Positions 61,231-64,000 of a stretch of 64,000 nucleotides of DNA are shown here, piece after piece (within the stretch, counting starts at the first letter, position 1; each line of letters begins with the position of its first letter). A program made the translations under genes and the position numbers. The notes beneath the pieces are model-generated. The model saw nothing but the letters and a program-made list of their open reading frames with translations. It was not told the origin of the DNA and did no database searches. This stretch comes from CAXSEF01 sp964236535 (GTDB taxonomy: Bacteria; Pseudomonadota; Alphaproteobacteria; Acetobacterales; Acetobacteraceae): the NCBI GenBank assembly GCA_964236535.1, contig CAXSEF010000005.1, positions 21,417 to 85,416 on the forward strand. Direction: 5' to 3'.

Positions 61231-62364
61231 ATGGTGCGCGCAGCGATCTGCCTGGCGCTGACGGGCTGCGCGGGCGGGATGGCGGCGGACACGCCGGTGG
61301 CGGCGGCGGCGCGGGCGGATGCCGCGACGGGAGCCGGGGCGGGGCCGGCGGGGCTGGCGGCAGCGCCAGCGGCGGATTTCGCGTTCACGATGGCGGACGG
61401 GACCGTGCTGCCGGCGCGGCAGTGGCTGCCGCCGCCGGGGACGCCGGTGCGACGCATCGTGCTGGCGCTGCACGGATTCAACGACAGCCGCGACGCCTGG
61501 GTGCTGCCGGGCCCGCTGCTCGCCGCGGCCGGCTTCGTCGTGGTCGCACCCGACCAGCGCGGCTTCGGCGCCAGCCCGAGCCGCGGCCGCTGGGCCGGCA
61601 CCGACAGGCTGGTCGAGGACGCGTGGAGCATGGTCGGCACGCTGCACGCGCGTTTCCCCGGCCTGCCGCTCACGGTGATGGGCGAGAGCATGGGCGGGGC
61701 GGTGGCGATGCTGGTGGCGGCGCGGCATGGGGCGCGGGATGGCGGGAGTGCGGCGAGTGAGGCTGGGGCGGGCGGCGAGAGCTACGTGCTGCTGGCGCCG
61801 GCGGTGTGGGACCGCGCCGAGATCGGGGTGGTGCTGGCCACCAGCCTGTGGCTCGCCGCCGGGGTGGCGCCGGGGTATATGGTTACCGGGGGCGAGGTGC
61901 CGATCCAGGTCGTCGCCTCGGATAACCGCGCGGCGCTGCTGGCGCTGTTCCACGACCCGCTCACCCTGGGGGCGACCCGGCTCGACGTGCTGGCCGGGCT
62001 GGTCGACGTGATGGACCACGCGGCGGCCGCGGCGCCGCTGCTGCGCGGGCGGGTGCTGGTGCTCGACGGCGGGCACGACCGGCTGGTGCCGCCGGCCGCC
62101 ACCGCCGCCACCTGGGCGAAGCTGCCGGCCTCGGTGCGGCGGGCGTTCTATCCTGGCGGCTACCACCTGCTGCTGCGCGACCTCGATCGCGGGCTGCCCA
62201 CGGCGGACGTCATCAGCTGGCTGGACGACCCCGATGCGTCGCTGCCGTCCGGGGCCGACGCCGCGGCCGCGGCGTGGCTCGCCGGGCACAGCTGGGAGGA
62301 CGAGCCGGCGGGGTGGCTGCCGTCCGGGGTCGACGCGCTGGGCGGCCGCGAACCGGCACCGTGA
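61231..62364 (+). CDS. exported alpha/beta-hydrolase (monoacylglycerol-lipase-like)
   Basis: 377 residues. MVRAAICLALTGCAGG gives a short lipoprotein-type signal (LTGC), although ATG 61111 in frame would give a longer N-terminus. Hydrolase features: IVLALHGFNDSRDAW (oxyanion HG), VVAPDQRGFGASPSRGRWAG, nucleophile elbow VMGESMGGAVAM (Ser153), VLVLDGGHDRLVPP (Asp) and YPGGYHLLLRDLD (His). Likely lipase or esterase at the cell envelope. Neither start has a good ribosome binding site. Confidence 0.8.
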   Translation: MVRAAICLALTGCAGGMAADTPVAAAARADAATGAGAGPAGLAAAPAADFAFTMADGTVLPARQWLPPPGTPVRRIVLALHGFNDSRDAWVLPGPLLAAAGFVVVAPDQRGFGASPSRGRWAGTDRLVEDAWSMVGTLHARFPGLPLTVMGESMGGAVAMLVAARHGARDGGSAASEAGAGGESYVLLAPAVWDRAEIGVVLATSLWLAAGVAPGYMVTGGEVPIQVVASDNRAALLALFHDPLTLGATRLDVLAGLVDVMDHAAAAAPLLRGRVLVLDGGHDRLVPPAATAATWAKLPASVRRAFYPGGYHLLLRDLDRGLPTADVISWLDDPDASLPSGADAAAAAWLAGHSWEDEPAGWLPSGVDALGGREPAP

Positions 62365-62405
62365 GACGGTGTGACGGCAGCGGCGCGGGTATCGACCCGT
62401 AAGCA

Positions 62406-62595
62406 CAGCAAGGCTGGGCTTTCCCTCCGCCCGCATTCCGACGGCCCAAGCCGGCCGTCGGAACCTTGCGCGGGCTGCGCCCAGACCCACCAAGGGCCTT
62501 GAGGCCTTTGGAAACCCATTTCTCAAGCAAGTGGATTCCAAAGGCTCGGCCTTTGGCGGAGTCCGGAGGCAGAGCCTCTGGCCTTGCTTGCTTGC
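62406..62595 (-). repeat. full-length copy of dispersed palindromic repeat, inverted
   Basis: In reverse order relative to the copy at 63775-63961: AGCAAGGCTGGGCTTTCCCT; CATTCCGACGGCCCAAGCC; TTGCGCGGGCTGCGCCCAG; AAGGGCCTTGAGGCCTTTGG; TCAAGCAAGTGG; CCAAAGGCTCGGCCTTTGGC; and GGAGGCAGAGCCTCTGGCC with TTGCTTGCTTGCC. About 190 bases in the 430-base spacer before ybaB. Nothing else found there. Confidence 0.88.
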
Positions 62596-62794
62596 CTGCC
62601 AACCACGCTCTTTGTTGGGGGCACGACACCGTGGCCATAGCGACAGGGGTCCGGGGAGCGACGTCCGCCCCCGCCCTGCCTGGCTGCTTCGGCCGTTTGC
62701 CCGTCCGCCTCGCGTCCCCATCTCCGCCTTGACGGACGCCCGGCCGCGGCCAACACACCGCCGGGCCTTCCACGGACTCCAAGGAGAGCAGCGG

Positions 62795-63118
62795 ATGAAG
62801 AACCTCGCCGGCCTGATGAAGCAGGCCACCCAGATGCAGGAGAAGATGGCCGAGATGCAGGCGCGGCTGGAGGCGCTCGAGGTCGAGGGCGTCGCCGGCG
62901 CCGGGCTGGTGCGGCTGGTGATGAACGGCAAGGGCGACCTCAGGCAGGCCCACATCGACCCCAAGCTCGCCGACCCGGGCGAGATGGAGATGCTGCAGGA
63001 CCTGCTGGTCGCCGCGCACGGCGACGCGCGGCGCAAGATCGATGCGCAGAACGCCGAGGAGATGCAGAAGGTCACCGGCGGCCTGCAGCTTCCCCCGGGC
63101 ATGAAGCTGCCGTTCTAG
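62795..63118 (+). CDS. ybaB: YbaB/EbfC nucleoid-associated protein
   Basis: 107 residues. [20 protein letters not shown], then [20 protein letters not shown] and [20 protein letters not shown], ending LPPGMKLPF, is the complete family pattern. AAGGAGAGCAGCGG precedes ATG 62795. It binds DNA as a dimer and is linked to recR in most bacteria; recR begins 16 bases downstream. dnaX, often upstream, is replaced here by the hydrolase and a repeat. Confidence 0.95.
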   Translation: MKNLAGLMKQATQMQEKMAEMQARLEALEVEGVAGAGLVRLVMNGKGDLRQAHIDPKLADPGEMEMLQDLLVAAHGDARRKIDAQNAEEMQKVTGGLQLPPGMKLPF

Positions 63119-63134
63119 GCCGGGACGCGCGGCG

Positions 63135-63728
63135 GTGGGCGGCCCCGAGATCGAGCGGCTGATCGCCCTGCTCGCGCGTCTGCCGGGCTTCGGACCGCGC
63201 AGCGCCCGGCGTGCGGCGCTGCGCCTGCTGATGCAGCCGCAGGCCCGCATGCTGCCGCTCGCCTCGGCGCTGGAGGAGGCGGCGCGCACGGTGCGTCCCT
63301 GCGCCGCCTGCGGCAACCTCGACAGCCGCGACCCGTGCTCGATCTGCGCCGACCCGCGGCGCGACCGCAGCCTGGTCTGCGTCGTCGAGGGCGTCGGCGA
63401 CCTCTGGGCGCTGGAGCGCGCCGGGGTGCACCGCGGGCTGTACCACGTGCTCGGCGGCACCCTCTCGGCGCTCGCCGGGATCGGGCCGGAGGAGCTGAAC
63501 ATCGCCCCGCTGCTCGCCCGCGTGGCCGATGGCGGCATCGCCGAGGTCATCCTCGCGCTGGGTGCCACCGTCGACGGCGCTACCACCGCGCACCTGCTCG
63601 CCGACCGGCTGCAGCCGCTGGGTGTCGCGATCAGCCGGGTCGGGCAGGGCGTGCCGATGGGCGGGGCGCTGGACACGCTGGACGACGGGACGCTGGCGGC
63701 GGCGGTGCGGTCGCGGCAGCCGGCCTAG
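63135..63728 (+). CDS. recR: recombination mediator RecR
   Basis: 197 residues from GTG 63135. Helix-hairpin-helix (ALLARLPGFGPRSARRAAL), four-Cys zinc finger (CAACG and CSICAD; Cys56, 59, 68, 71), Toprim domain (CVVEGVGDLWALERAG and VHRGLYHVLGGTLSAL), and C-terminal Walker-B-like region (ISRVGQGVPMGGALDTLDDG). It acts with RecF/RecO to load RecA on gapped DNA. Same operon as ybaB. Confidence 0.95.
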   Translation: MGGPEIERLIALLARLPGFGPRSARRAALRLLMQPQARMLPLASALEEAARTVRPCAACGNLDSRDPCSICADPRRDRSLVCVVEGVGDLWALERAGVHRGLYHVLGGTLSALAGIGPEELNIAPLLARVADGGIAEVILALGATVDGATTAHLLADRLQPLGVAISRVGQGVPMGGALDTLDDGTLAAAVRSRQPA

Positions 63729-63774
63729 GGGTCAGGAGGGACGGGGCTCTGCGACCGGGCCGGGTATCGGCGGG

Positions 63775-63961
63775 GCAAGCAGGCAAGGCCAGAGGCTCTG
63801 CCTCTGGACTCCGCCAAAGGCCTAGCCTTTGGAATCCCTATGCTTAAGGGAAGGGTTTCCAAAGGCCTCAGGCCTTTGGTGGATTTGGGCGCAGCCCGCG
63901 CAAGGTTCCGACGGCCGGCTTGGGCCGTCGGAATGCGGACGGAGAGAAAGCCCAGCCTTGC
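63775..63961 (+). repeat. full-length copy of dispersed palindromic repeat
   Basis: Reference copy of the family, about 187 bases. Modules: GGCAAGGCCAGAGGCTCTGC and CTCTGGACTCCGCC; AAAGGCCTAGCCTTTGGAAT; CCCTATGCTTAAGGGAAGGG; AAAGGCCTCAGGCCTTTGG; GGGCGCAGCCCGCGCAAGG; TTCCGACGGCCGGCTTGGGC then CGTCGGAA; and GCGGACGGAGAGAAAGCCCA ending GCCTTGC. Almost every module is itself a palindrome. Confidence 0.9.
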
Positions 63962-64000
63962 GCTTGCCTCGCGCCTTGAAGGCGCGGCCTGCCGGCCCGT

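Overview
The window is about two-thirds G+C and looks chromosomal, from an alphaproteobacterium. The lpxC-bamD-recN-ligA order at the left end (downstream of ftsZ in many Alphaproteobacteria), argD-argF-hslO, ybaB-recR, GTG/TTG starts, a DUF3297 protein, a PQQ-type propeller protein and IS1182/IS630 transposase relics together suggest Acetobacteraceae. That family call is inference from gene content and style, not from a marker search. There is no rRNA, CRISPR array, prophage or conjugative module.

Layout. 1-5892: envelope and DNA-repair cluster (lpxC 3' end, bamD, recN, ligA, all +). 5893-6643: IS1182 relic, an IS end and a 34-bp palindrome. 6644-11073: solute-binding protein (-), DUF883 and membrane protein (+), tRNA-Met(CAU), ettA, GNAT. 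11265-13386: small secreted or hypothetical proteins. 13595-17271: a translationally coupled pair, an alpha-amylase-like protein and a PQQ-type propeller protein (-). 17586-23447: cupin, GlcG/HbpS-like protein, frameshifted DMT transporter, PRISE reductase, LLM flavin oxidoreductase and aminotransferase. 23741-27684: DUF3034, cupredoxin and GGDEF/EAL (+), a likely signalling unit. 27685-30228: decayed region with an IS630 relic, an 88-bp MITE-like insertion and a ruined metallo-beta-lactamase-fold gene. 30327-42115: HAD phosphatase, hemH, exonuclease, SDR, cold-shock protein, a large glycine-rich RTX-like protein, methyltransferase, SCO1 and a lipoprotein. 42116-45838: hslO, small ORF, argF, argD. 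46140-53559: NIPSNAP, TonB-dependent receptor, exopolysaccharide priming transferase, MgtC relic, SDR, recX. 54053-57264: visibly AT-richer glycosyltransferase and a DUF2142 membrane protein. 57356-63728: polA with an unusual insertion, NDUFS6-like zinc-finger protein, a 16-bp tandem array next to an assembly gap, lipase-like hydrolase, ybaB, recR.

The most striking feature between genes is one modular palindromic repeat family. About fifteen full or truncated copies lie in intergenic DNA across the whole window; three near-complete copies are about 165-190 bp. They begin with GCAAGGCCAGAGG and end with a GCCTTGC-type inverted terminus. In one place the repeat supplies the first codons of a gene (DUF2142).

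The other items worth following up are the loss of proofreading acidic residues and a Cys-Pro-rich insert in PolA, the amylase/propeller pair, the GDDEF variant with an intact I-site, and the cluster of decaying genes around 27.7-30.2 kb.
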